Assembly (NCBI GenBank): GCA_965153455.1
Contig: OZ234497.1
Coordinates: 20,267,872 to 20,331,871 of the forward strand
DNA: 64,000 nucleotides
From: Sphagnum compactum
Taxonomy: Eukaryota; Bryophyta; Sphagnopsida; Sphagnales
Direction of reading: 5' to 3'
Positions 1 through 11,806 of this stretch are shown piece by piece. The notes below the pieces were generated by a model that saw nothing but the letters and a program-made list of their open reading frames with translations, ran no database searches and was not told the DNA's origin. Both the position numbers and the translations under genes were made by a program. Numbering within the stretch: the stretch's first letter is position 1; every line of letters begins with the position of its first letter.

Positions 1-240
1 AAACTACAAGAATAAGAATTAAACCAAAAATATAGCAAGGAAAACAAATCACAAAAAATGCAAACTTAAATCTAATCCAAGACCAGAAACATAAATTTGC
101 AAGGTAAGAACACGATATATGTTAGAAGATGATTCAATCAAACTTTATTTTAATAACGTATGAAGACAAAGGTTATGACGAGAAAGTGTACCCAAAATTG
201 GTGTTGAATAAACTAAAGGTATTGGAAGATCATACCCCTA

Positions 241-560
241 TTTATACCCCATTGAGGACCTAATTCAAGGAAGTTCCATAGAGGCTTCCATGTGTGCATC
301 GACCACATTAATAATAGTGTACTAAAAATCAACTAAAACTTAACTGAAGGTTAATTTAGATTATACCTTATTGGAGACTTTAATCAAGCTTCCATAGAGG
401 TTTCCATGTGTGCATCGATCAAAAAAACTTCTTGAAACGTTTCCTTACTAATAATGAACTAAATTTAAACTAAGGGTTAACTCATATTATACCCCATTAG
501 AGATCTAAATCAAGGAAGCCTCGAAGCTTCCATGTGTGCACTGACCGAACAAAGAATTAA
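241..560. repeat. degenerate tandem repeat, about 3 x 122 bp
   Basis: Three imperfect copies begin near 241, 361 and 487. Each opens with a TATACCCCATT-like word, followed by a 'caagg..ttcc' stretch and the constant word CCATGTGTGCA, then an A/T-rich spacer. The copies differ by substitutions and small indels, so this is an old minisatellite. No reading frame is kept across it. Confidence 0.7.
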
Positions 561-574
561 CTAAGAGTAAACAA

Positions 575-1012
575 TTATGTAAATGATGATACAAACGATG
601 ATGCAAGCAATGATGTAGGTGACTATGTTGATGTAATGATGATGTAAGTGATGGGTGATGGTGGTGTCTGTGACACATACTTACCTACCCATCCACCCAC
701 CCACCTACCTACCTACCTACCTATTACAACCTACTTACCTACCTACCTACTCCAAAATACCTACTTACCTACCCACCCATTGACCTACCTATTACAACCA
801 ACCTACCTATCCACCCACTCATCCACCCACTTACTTACCTACTACAACCTACCTACCTACCCACCGACCTATTAATTATTACCTACCTACTTACCTATCT
901 ACCCACCCACCCACATATTAATTATTTACCTACTAAAACCTACTTAACCACCCACCTACTAACTACCTATTACAACCTACCTACCTACCCACTTACCTAT
1001 GTACTTCATAGT
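575..1012. repeat. GATGAT-rich tract followed by (CCTA)n/(CCCA)n microsatellite
   Basis: Positions 575-660 are rich in GATGAT/TGATGTAA words. From about 680 to 1,010 the plus strand is almost wholly CCTA, CCCA and TTAC tetranucleotides, interrupted by TTACAAC and TTAATTA spacers. The apparent Pro-Thr-Tyr-Leu-rich reading frame over it is a by-product of the tetranucleotide repeat and is not called as a gene. A shorter array of the same kind lies near 55,380-55,590. Confidence 0.85.
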
Positions 1013-1074
1013 CTTATAGTGATGTGTCAAAATAAATATGTAAAAGAATTTTTTTGACAAAAATTGAACACCTT

Positions 1075-1150
1075 TGATGGTGTGGTCCATTGGTTAAAAA
1101 ATTGGTTTATTACTGGGGAGGTCAAGGGTTCAATTCCTAATAGTTGCAAC
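1075..1150 (+). mobile_element. tRNA-like segment, possible SINE head
   Basis: An A-box-like word (TGGTCCATTGGT, 1,083-1,094) is followed about 31 nt later by a good B-box (GGGTTCAATTCC, 1,126-1,137). That is the spacing of an internal RNA polymerase III promoter in a tRNA or tRNA-derived SINE. No cloverleaf with a matched acceptor stem is evident, so a functional tRNA is unlikely. No poly(A) tail or target duplication was identified. Confidence 0.4.
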
Positions 1151-4100
1151 CTATGTACATGTTTAGGGAGCTAAAGCAGATAGGCTAGGCTAAATTAAAT
1201 AGGTTATACTAGTTTAGGTGAAGTAGGTAAGGTATGGTAAGGTATGTTATACCAGCTACCTACCTATTGGCCTACAAAAGATAATTTTATAATAATTTTA
1301 AAAAGAAATTATTTAAATAATTTGACTAATCAAATGGTTCACTATTCACTAATCAAAATGACCAATCAAATGGTCTTTGTTTTGCTAATCAAAAAGACCA
1401 CCCAAGTCACACTGGACATGTTTAAATCGATTTGTCTAGAATGATGGGATCTTTTTGGCCTCTATCCAAACTAGTTTTTTTTACTAGAATTTCCTAGTTT
1501 GAAAAACCAAGAATTCTAGTAATAAGTTTTTTTCTTTTTTTGTTTGGTTTCATTGGTTTTATTCTTTGCATAACTTCCAATCTTCATCAACTTTTGGTTG
1601 AATGAGTCAAGTTGGACCAACCTTCATTGAACTACATCAATACCTTTGAATGAAATTCAATAAAACTTCATTAAAGATTGAATTGAAAGGTTCTAATCAA
1701 ATGAATGAGAGATAAGTTAATTCATTCTACCTTAGTAAAAAGAAATATTCAAATTTTTTGGATGTGGGGCCATTCGCACTTTTGTCCCTCGTGACAAAAA
1801 AAACTCCAATGATTTTAAATTAACAATATGTTGATAGTAGCATTTGTCAATAACTACCATATTTCTTTTCATCAATGTCAAGTCATCATTCAATGGCAAG
1901 CCAAATTTGCTTAAGAAATCCCACAATATTAACATATACTTGTGATGTTTGTATGATGTTTCATGGTTTCTCAAAATCATGAAAATGTGACGAGAGGAAA
2001 TAATGAGAAGGCATACATAGGAAGCCAAATTTTTATGATTCCATGGATGTTTCCACAACACATTATGAAAACATCCATGTTTCCATAACGCATTATGAGA
2101 AGGCAAAATTGTTTTCTAACCTAGACCTAGGGTAATGGGTGGTAGGCCTTTGGGTAAATAGTTTTCCTTCCAAAGTGACATGTCCGTCAAAATGATTATA
2201 ATCCAATTAAACTAATTACAATACATCTACATGCACATTTCAAGGATTCTCAAAATGATAAAATATAAAAATAATTAGAGCATTCATAAATATGTTTTTT
2301 TAAATATCAACACATGTGGATGTGAAGATATTATTTTGCTTATCTCATAATATTATCCACATGTTACATATATATATATATATATATATAGATGTTATTT
2401 TGTTATGATTGCAAAGTTGCTCTTGGTCTATTTGACATTTTCTTGAAGAAAGTATACATATTAACTTGTCTTCTATAATTGATCAAATTTTATATTCTTT
2501 GATTATTCATTCACCATTCATCCTTTCATGAAACATGATTTTCAAAAGTTTCAAACAATGCAATATTGCACCAAGCTTTCATTGCACCATTGCATCATTG
2601 CTATTTTCTTCTCTTTCAGTTGGGAGAGTAACCATGGGTTCACTCACTTGTTTCCCTACAAACATGGTAGTGATCCATCAACAACATATTTCCAAAATCA
2701 TGTTTGTAGCATTAAAATAATCTACTTTCGGTATATGTTCCGTTTGGTATATTTGATCACTCTTTGATGCAATTATTATCTAGAATAACAAACAATTGAT
2801 CAACAAATTTCCATGCGAAACTAATATAGGTTTTCAAAAAAATTTACTAGAGATTACTTTGAAAATAAATGTGAAATCATAAATTTCATTTTTAAATAGT
2901 CATTTTGATGCATTTTGGATTTAAAGATTTAGTACCTTTAGAAGGATTCTTAAACTTTAACTTTGCCCTTTTCTTCATGTGAAAGGCTTGCAAAGATTTG
3001 GAGTTTGGTTCTATTGACACTTGGCCATTTCCTACTAAAAAATCAAACATAAAATAACAAGTTTTGAATACAAATTTTTTTCCTACAAATGTTTACATCA
3101 ATGTTTTATATTGCTTCAAAGCAACCCCCAACAAATCTCCATGTTCCATATTTGGATGTTAACTTTACATATGTTTCTCATACATATATAATAATAATGG
3201 TGTGAAAAATGTTCCAAAAAAGGTTCAACTACCTTCTTCATCCACAACCATCATCTCGATATCTTGCATTGTCACCAACCCACTTTGCAAAACTTCTTTT
3301 TGAGCCTACAATTGCAAACATGTAACAATTTACAACCAAAATAATTATGGACATCTAAAAATTGTTGGAAAGTTGTAACCAACAAATCAAAGTTTTTATT
3401 AAAGGTATATATGGAAATGAAATTCATGGTCATCACCTTTAAAAGGCTGAACCTTTGTGTGTAACCAACATGATTTTGAGATTACACAAAATGTAAGAAT
3501 CCTACAATTATGAATATGAAGACTTCTAATTTCCTTGAATAGAAAGCTTTAACCTCACTCATCACCACAAGAAATGAAATTGAAACGCATGGGATTGAAA
3601 TTGTTCAAAAGTTATGGTTTTGACAAGAAATCAGTACCAAGCGCCATTTTTTTTGAAGTTTGCGTTGCTTTCTATTCAATAAGGTATGTGTATTTGGCTT
3701 CAATGAAACTTTGAGACAACCAACAATAGATTTTAGACGTCGTTTGTTTGCTCGTTTATTACGCCTTTCCTTTTGTATATCTCGTTTTGGCACATTCAAT
3801 TTGTTCATTTTGGTCAAAAATATAAGTAATTTGAATCTTGTTCGAAACTAAATGCTAAATTTGGAATGAAGGATTTGTTAGTTTTATAATTTGATGCACA
3901 ATTTAAATTCTTACTTCTTCCCTTTCTTCAAACCAAACATCTTGTTTTCTCATCATGAATTTTCATTTCATACATGATACAAGGTCATGAACTATTTTGT
4001 TCATTGCATTTTATGGGATGGTGAAAGAATTAGGGGCAAAAAAGGGAGGTAGAAGCCATGTCTTTTCACAATTGGGCAAGTAGAATATTGCCAAATGGAC

Positions 4101-4420
4101 ATAATTTAGTTTTCATCTCATTTTTCATGACACAAAAAAAACCCATTACATAATTAATACCGGTTCATATGCCCTTTTTGTTAATGGGGCTGAGATGGTG
4201 AAGAGACACTTTAAAAATGGGGTGAGGTGAAATGCAAATGGCATGCTCAATTGAGATCATTTCTAGTATGCATACCTAATTAAGAGGCCTTAAATCTAAC
4301 TTCTCATGAACCTTGATAAAACCAACCTACCAAAATACATGTGGTGTTGGAACATGTGGACTATACAATGGATTCATTGGTGCAAATAACATAAAGTAGA
4401 TGTTATGTTTTATTACACCT
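1151..4420. other. AT-rich intergenic DNA, no gene recognised
   Basis: This stretch holds short unsupported reading frames only. It includes an (AT)n microsatellite near 2,368-2,391 and a small hairpin formed by TTACTAGAATT near 1,479 and AATTCTAGTAA near 1,512. I see no protein similarity or splice structure. Confidence 0.6.
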
Positions 4421-4421
4421 A

Positions 4422-4740
4422 TTAGAGCATCTCCAACGGTACTCAGTATGTGACTCCAGACAGTAGAATTCAGCTTGCCAAATTCGTCGCTGCTAAAAGG
4501 CACAACACAGTTGTGCACCTCCCAAAAAGAGTGTAATAAATTGCACCTGACTGCGGCTCAGTATTTCTGATTGGTCGATCACAATGATTGGTCCAGGTGG
4601 TTTGCTATTAGTAGTCCCCCATGTATATGCGGTTTCAGTTTCAGTTTCATTGGTGCATTGCCGAAAACAAAACAGCTAAACTCAGACATTTAATTTTACT
4701 ATCCAGAGTTACATACTGAGCACCATTGGAGATGCTCTTA
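4422..4740. mobile_element. PIF/Harbinger-type MITE, 313 bp, TTA duplication
   Basis: The left end (4,425 onward, GAGCATCTCCAACGGTACTC) is mirrored by the right end (up to 4,737), whose reverse complement reads GAGCATCTCCAATGGTGCTC. The terminal inverted repeat continues for more than 30 bp with few mismatches. The element is flanked by TTA at 4,422-4,424 and TTA at 4,738-4,740. A 3-bp TWA duplication and this type of end fit Tourist-like MITEs of the PIF/Harbinger superfamily. There is no coding capacity, so it needs a transposase from elsewhere. Confidence 0.88.
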
Positions 4741-4929
4741 GTACTCAACACTATCGAAACTAACAAAATCACACACATAAAAAACATGCACTTACTTATG
4801 TTCAAAGTTCAATGATCTTCCCTTCCGTGTACCCCACTGTTCCAAACCAAGAATAATGTACCTACCACAAAGCACATTGTGAACAGGCAAAGTGCAAAAC
4901 TACTTGCATGATAACAATGCATGAGGTGC

Positions 4930-6950
4930 TGATGCAGGCCATCAACTCATGACACACCCGCCTTCATTGTTGACATCATACCAAGGCTCTGTGACAACAT
5001 ACACATTGTTGATATCAGATCGTGGCTCTGTGACAACATACACATTGTTGACATCATACCGTGGCTCTGTGACAACATACACAGTGTTGACATGATACCG
5101 CAGCTCTGTGACAACGTAGTAAAACATCAGGTACCCATATAACTCCTCATTGACTAAATGCACATCTTGTGTATCATGATGAGAAAGACCCAAGGCTCTG
5201 GTAGGAGGAAATTCCATCTGAGATATGCTGGTTAGTATCATTGGCATCAGATTTGGGGTAAAGCTGACACTAACTTCAGATCAAACTGCATCAGTGTGTG
5301 CTTGCTCAATTTCTGGAACTGCTTCCCACACTCAAAAAGCAAAGGTCAATTCCCCCATGAGTAACCAACCAAGAGAATCTGTCCAGCTCCTTTCCTGTTT
5401 TTGCACATTTGAGATATGATCACATAGTTCATGGAATCGGAGGTGTGAAGTGATTTGTGTACCATGGCAAGAGCAAAGCTCCACCTGGAGCTCAGGTGCA
5501 CAATGTGGTGCATTGTACCATTCTTCGAAGGTATCTGTGTTCCACAATCAGACGTCCTGCATTATCACAGTCACAAAAACAGCCATCAGTTTCTACACCT
5601 GACGAATCCCTCTATGCTGCTGCAATTGCTTTACTCTCCATCAGCTATGTCTCTCCTCTAGAATCATGGTAATGAGGAAAGAGTAAAACCTGAGTAAGCA
5701 AATGAGGGAAGACTGATGACAGTGACTGCCCTGCCTTGTAATCTGCTGTCATCAGTGTTACTCTGAGATTGGGATCTGTTGCTTAGTAGACAAACTATCT
5801 ATCCCAGATTCAGACGCTCATCTCGCAAAGTCAACCTTACATGTGTTCAAGTAAGTCTCTAGTCCGCTGTATTTGAAGCATCACAAGCTGGCAATACCAC
5901 CAGCAGTTCGGAACTCTCATGACACTGATCTTCAAACTAAATGGAAAGAACATGGAATTTTTTTTAAAAAATTTCTGTGGAATGAGAAGGACATGGGTTG
6001 CTGCCAGGCATCCAAAAGAAGAGATTTCTTCTTGGACACAGATTTACTGGAAAAATACAAGGTGGAGATGCATCTCCTGCTGCTGGCTGAAATCAAGTCT
6101 GTTGCAAAAGCATGGCTCAGAACAACCAACCTTGTTGCACTGAAGCTGCCTCTTGGCCAAGCTCCATTGGTTGAACAAGTTTGAAAAGCTACATTACTGC
6201 ATCAACAAGAACCCCTTAGATCTCTCACTCTGGCTCAGCTTTTTCTAGGGGGAAATGCATGCTAGTCGAGGTGGGTGGTTACACATCTCTTTGAGCAGTA
6301 GGATGATTCTGAAGCACTTGCATGTCCAGCATCAGCAGCAGCAGCTGATGAACTAACTGCATTCAATTACTAACATGACTTCAGAAAGAAACACCCATTG
6401 ATTGCTGCCATGAAATTGCAGTTTTGATTCCACATTTCCAGACAGAGAAACCATCCTATCTGTGTTGATGTTTGCTGAAGGACAATGCTCAAGAGTCTCC
6501 AACTCGCAAGTATGTATGACGGATGGGTTCTCCTTTGCAATTATCAAGGTGCAGAGATGATATAGTAGCCCAGTGCCACTTTCAAAGGTACCGGAATTTT
6601 CAGTGATGATGACAGAGTTTGAATACGATTTCCAAATCAGATACTCATTCATTGTTCCATGCTGTCGGGTTTCCTGTTGAGCTGATGCTGAATATACACA
6701 CAGATGGCATATATGTTGAGCCATAGTAGAAGCACAGATCACAAAGGTCTTGGTGTTGGTCACTTGATGGGTGGCATCCTATCCTCCTGCATGCTATGCT
6801 GACCTAGTAGTGGTAAGTCTCGCCATGTATTTTGGATGCTTTGGATCCTTTGTCAATGTTCAATTCAAATCAACTGTGTTTGTTGGTCCAGCTATCTTGC
6901 TGCTTTGGTGGGTGTCTTCATCAAGTGACTCCCACTCTCCTTCAATGGCA
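4930..6950. other. unassigned block of gene-like base composition
   Basis: Composition here is clearly less AT-rich than on either side, as seen around the real genes. Several reading frames of 70-136 codons occur on both strands (for example minus 6,763-6,353 and plus 5,873-6,184), but none gives a product I recognise and frames are broken by stops. It could be a decayed PPR-like or lineage-specific gene, or a non-coding transcript. Confidence 0.4.
4960..5118 (-). repeat. 39-bp tandem repeat, 4 copies, open on minus strand
   Basis: Units starting with GGCTCTGTGACAAC occur near 4,985, 5,024 and 5,063, with a partial fourth unit. The 39-bp period is a multiple of three, so the minus strand reads as a repeated 13-residue unit (YVVTEPRYDVNNV and variants). 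It lies inside a 101-codon frame (5,247-4,942) with no other recognisable content. Confidence 0.75.
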
Positions 6951-6977
6951 CCCTAAAACCCTAAAACCCTAAAACCC
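6951..6977 (+). repeat. three telomere-like CCCTAAAA units
   Basis: Three consecutive CCCTAAAA units plus a partial fourth, then CCCGG. They resemble the plant telomere repeat (CCCTAAA) with one extra A. Single telo-boxes are common in plant promoters, so this may be a promoter or 5' leader element, probably of a minus-strand transcript. A short interstitial telomeric tract is the alternative. Confidence 0.6.
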
Positions 6978-9225
6978 GGCTACGGAGAAGATACAGGCAG
7001 GGAAGATCATGTCTTTGGTCTCACAGAGCTTGTGGTTTGGGTGTTGTTGGGTATTGGGTTCTCTCAAACATAATTGAGAGAATAAGTGACAAGACACAAT
7101 TGTCAAGATCTACACAACTTCAAAGAAATATCAAAACAAGACTTGAATAGTTAACACTTTCTCTCTAAGGGAAGTTAATATTTGCATAATGTTATGGAAT
7201 GTGGGAGATAAAAGGGGTAATTTTTAGTATGATATGAAATAATAATACATTAAAATCAATTTTTATTCAAATTGAGAATATTCATAATATATTTTAGATA
7301 TGTTTTTATAATCTAATTTTCAAACACCCTATTTATATTTAAATAAATTATAAATATTACTTTTTTTCAATAAGTTGTACCCTATATTTTTTTGCACATC
7401 ATTGGAAAAAAAAATGTAAAGAACTTCTCCTAGCACTTCCATATAGCATGGTCATGTCGTGAGCTATTGTTTAGATAGGTCATTATGCACGGTAAGGCCC
7501 GGAGGAGGGCATTACTAGAATTCAACACCTGCCTTCAGCACCTTGAGCAAGTGCTTTATTCTAGTAACATCGATTTGTAGCCTTACCTTACCACTTTAAT
7601 GTGATACATGTTATCTAATGCCATGCTAGAAACAAGGATACATGAGCATTAGGAATAAGAACGATTTTACTTCAAAGTTGAGCATTGTAGAAAGCCAAAG
7701 AAGCGAAATGGACAAGGCTTTGGATTTCTTCAAAGATGAGGTCAAAGACTCATAATAGATTTGAAGCTAGTCATATAAAAGCCTTATACTACCAAAAGCA
7801 AGATAATTGCAAGGATCTGCATCCGTAGCAAAAAGAGGAAGGAATGAAGATGAATCAATATGCAAGATAAAGGGATGAACCAAAGCAAAAAAAAAAAGGA
7901 TGGAGAGAAAGGGAAAGGAAGATTGAAACATTGTAATGAACCATAAGAGGACAACCTTCAAACCTAAAGCTTGAAAATATGACCAAGTGACCTTAACATT
8001 TGCCAAATTTTAAGGTCAGAGCAAGTTCAATTTCTTTGAGAGTTTCCCAAAATGTTTACCATAAAAACATATAATAAATCTACAAGATTAGGCACATAAA
8101 ACTCCACAAAAACATGTTCCAACAACTAATGGAGGTCTAAAAGGTTAAAATGAATATTGTTTAGTAGAATGCCATGTGCCATGTGGCACTATGTTGTAAA
8201 AAAAACCAAAGTTTGGAAACATCAAAACTAAATAATTTTCAATCCCAATTCAAGAAATAGTGGTTGTCATTATAGAAGAGAAGGTGGATGTGTACTTTTT
8301 GATGTTCCTTTTACCAAAACCTTTAACGAGCTCATTGAACCTGCCAAACCACAAAAAATAATATTATAGAATTCCAAAATTTCAAACTTGTTTGTATCTT
8401 CATGCATTCAATGTGGAAAGAAAAGAGGCCAACAATTAGCATTTGGTGATATATTTTTTTACCTCTTTAAATTATCTAGAGAACCCTTTCACAATGGGAA
8501 GCACGAGCAAGATTATATTCATTTGGTTCTTCAATTTCTTTTGACAACATATTTTATGTAGAATATTCTACAATTGTTTAGCCAAAATTCAACTTTTAAT
8601 CATATTTCAAATCATTTATTTCCAATAATTTTTAGTGGACCTCCTCTTCTTCAATTCTTCTGCACATGTATAAGTTCAATGTGATACAATAACTTTCATT
8701 TTTTGAATGCCATATGTTGAGTAACAAATGCCATAAGCCTTAAAGGTAATGTTTGCTTTTGACAAGGTAACTCCACTGGCCTCTCCACGCTAGCCAGGGT
8801 GTGAACAAATTGGCACCAACCACATGGCCCTAGTAGTTTGCAGGCTACACTCAAATTTTACAAGTGAGCTATTAGCTCTTCCATCGTAGTGCATGGTTGG
8901 CTATGCAACATTTGTAGGGTGTGTTAAGATGTGACTAGGTGGTTAGTGAAGGTGAAATCCAAGCTGCAAAAGTGTGATTAGAATCAAAAACATAGTAATT
9001 AGGTGGTTATGTAAGGCGAAACCCATGAAAAAAATATAAGAGATAAATTAAAATAGGTATGAAAATTTTAATGCCTTCAAGGGAGGTGAAACCCCAATCC
9101 ATGAATGGATTTTGGCCCACTATAGTTGAAGGCTACTTACATGCAATAAAACCACGTATTACTCAAAAGATGCATAAGACAACAAACAACCACATCACAT
9201 ACACAAAACAAAAACAACAAGATGT
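6978..9225. other. AT-rich intergenic DNA
   Basis: No gene is recognised. Near 8,930-9,015 two related phrases ('aggtggttagtgaaggtgaaa' type) form a short degenerate direct repeat. An inverted pair TACTAGAAT/ATTCTAGTA lies near 7,513 and 7,558. Confidence 0.5.
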
Positions 9226-9227
9226 CT

Positions 9228-9290
9228 TGAAGGGGATTGAACTTTAAACACTAATCCATCAATTGATTCTACCCAACTGCCCAACTAACC
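9228..9290 (-). mobile_element. tRNA-like segment on minus strand, possible SINE head
   Basis: Read on the minus strand, an A-box-like word (TAGTTGGGCAGTTGGG, 9,287-9,272) precedes a B-box (AGTTCAATCCCC, 9,243-9,232) by about 28 nt. This is the arrangement expected of a polymerase III internal promoter. No full tRNA fold is visible, and no tail or target duplication was identified. Confidence 0.4.
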
Positions 9291-9529
9291 TACACAAAAA
9301 CACACATTACAAACAAGATGAAAGCAATTGAAGCAACATCACATGGACATGCTGCAAGCACAAAAGGGAAGGCATGCATAATTTCATATAAGCCTATAGG
9401 TTGCTGATGTCAAAGTCATTACAAAAAATCAAATTGGTGGCAATTCTTGCCAACAAGATGAAAAACATACCTAGAGCATGTTGCCCTAGAATCCACTACA
9501 AATCCACACAATAATGACATTTGTTAGGA

Positions 9530-11806
9530 TGCCAATTTTGAATGGTAATGGGCTGAAAAAAACTATTGAGCATACTTCCTAATGACATATCCAAATGACC
9601 ATATCCAAGTGAGTTGTGAGATGGTTTCTCAACTTGTTCTTGATATAAAACAACATTGAGAAGGTTTGCTCATATTTTATAGACCTTAATGTGATCACAA
9701 TAGATATCTCACCTAGTTTGAGATACTTTGAAATCCTCTCCTTCAATATGCCATTGGATTCTAGCCTTTACCATAGTTGTGAAGTTGGGTTGCAATCAAA
9801 GGTGGTAGCATAACAACAACACAATTGGTTTTCCTAATCCCCACAAAAAATGAAGCTTGTTGTTCCACCTAATTGTCACCATCCAATAAAATTGACACAT
9901 CACACTAGTTTCAATTGTAGTTCGAGGATGGTAGTGTTGTGTTTTTAGTAAGGCAAGGTGCCCAAGAAAAGTGAGTTTAACATTAGGTTGTAACCAATAC
10001 TAAAGGCAGATGATACATGTAACATTCAAAACTTCTTATGCAAGAGACCTCTTGTCAAGTTCATTAATAAACTTTGTACCACTTGAGTGCATTGCATCTT
10101 AACATCATGTACCAACTTTTCCCAAGCCTTGTGAATGATCATGATGTAGAGTTTAATGTCCTTGTAAGTTTTATGCATGATGTACATTTGACCATAATAA
10201 GAAGAAATTTACATTTTGCATGTTAATCATCATATTATTCCACCACATAATGTGCAAAGCATCACAAACTCCCCTCAACAAAATTTTGGAATTAGGGGAA
10301 GTCAATGTAATTGTACTTCTTCTTTTCATCACAATACATGTTTTACAAATCAGCTTGACATAATTTCAAACTACTCACAAAGTCACAAATGAATGTTTCC
10401 TAATTTTGAGCATATTTGTTCAAACCTTGCATAACTTCCAACATAGGAATCACACAAGTTAGCCCAAGAACAGTATCCGCATCACACAAAAACTCATAGT
10501 TCACCTTGGCATTATCATTAGTAGCAAAATCTTGCACCATCTTGATTAAAAGAGTCTTAAACTTTTCAAGGATTTCCTTGCTTGGAAAAAGCATATTGAT
10601 TTATTCGATTTTAATGTATTACAAGATTTTGAAACATTTGGTCTCCATAACTCCAACTTTCATCTCCCCAAATTTTTTTTTGAAGCAATGCCTCAATTTT
10701 CTCTACCATGGGAAGATGAGAAAGTGTGAAGACTACCAAGTTGGTCTTATGAAGAATGCAATGGAACATAAAAAGGTGTGTACTTTTTGCTCAATTGGAT
10801 GGAAAACCTAATTTTGATGCCTTGAAAGGTGGATGCACAATCTAAACAAAAAAATACCACCTTCTTAACTAGATCATTGTTAAATAGTCCCCCAAACACA
10901 TTCATAGAATTCTTGATCATGTCTATCAAGTTATTTGTTGTGCAACTTTTTGTCATTTGCTCCAAATTCTCCAAGATTTTTGTCTTCTTAAAATTTTCAA
11001 CAAAATAGGCATGCACTAATATCCAAATGTTATCTATATTAGTCATTTCATCACAACATATAGAAATAAACTTAGCCATTTGGATAGCCACCTTTGTTGC
11101 TTGCAAGTCCATATTGGTCATGCATTATGCCATGCCCCAACCATTACTATCTATCCAATGCTTATCAAGGTTGTTTTCCACCTTCAAAAACTATAACAAA
11201 CCATGCATACTTTCAAACTTAATAATGAGTATTCTTAGCTTTAGAAAATGAAAGACGGTGAAAAATTGAACATTTTTTTTTTCTTGGCCTTGTTATGTTT
11301 GACAATTTATAGCTAAATGTTATTGTGCCCACAAAGGCCATAAATCTTTTCACTCCACACATGTTGACTATCTAGGTGAATCACATAAAAATTGCTAATT
11401 GCTTTGTCAAGCTTGATGATTTTGCATTTTTTCCTCCCATTATGTTTTGTCAATTCATCAAGTTTTGGGACAAGTAATCTCTCCTTGTGCTCCACTATGG
11501 AACAAATCTTGCAACTCACCATGTGCATCTTACCACTCAACCCAGCAACTAGTTTGGCCCATGGAAATTTTGTAACCCAAATATCTTGGAAATTCCTATT
11601 CAACTCCCACTTTGCCTTTCTTTATTCTTTGTAATCATTCCAATAAACCTCTTATCACCACCAACTAGATTTACAACATCCTTGCTAGAAGCCCCAGAAA
11701 CCCTTAAGGTAGAAAGTTTAAATATGATACCAACACTAACACCAACATCAACAACTACATGAGCCTTCCCCTTACTACCGGTCAATGAAAAAGGGATAGA
11801 ACTCAA
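9530..11806 (-). pseudogene. hAT-like transposase relic (ZNF862-like family)
   Basis: Fragments in consecutive order on the minus strand follow one hAT-type protein. An N-terminal part with a CKIC pair and 'LVPKLDELTKH' lies at 11,603-11,313. A core part at 11,121-10,747 has 'SICCDEMTNIDNIW' and 'STFQGIK'. A middle part at 10,594-10,400 has 'KTLLIKMVQD' and 'NYEFLCDAD'. A C-terminal part near 9,725-9,570 resembles the hAT dimerisation region ('KLGEISIV', 'KNKLRNHLTTHLDM'). Frames shift between fragments (for example at about 11,610) and stops are frequent, so it is not functional. No terminal inverted repeats were identified. Confidence 0.75.

Noticed and set aside
648-875. 75-codon Pro/Thr/Tyr/Leu-rich frame
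   Set aside because: It is a direct translation of the CCTA/CCCA microsatellite and has no other support.
1479-1522. TTACTAGAATT/AATTCTAGTAA hairpin as a terminator or miRNA
   Set aside because: Arms are only 11 bp in AT-rich DNA, with no adjacent gene or long stem.
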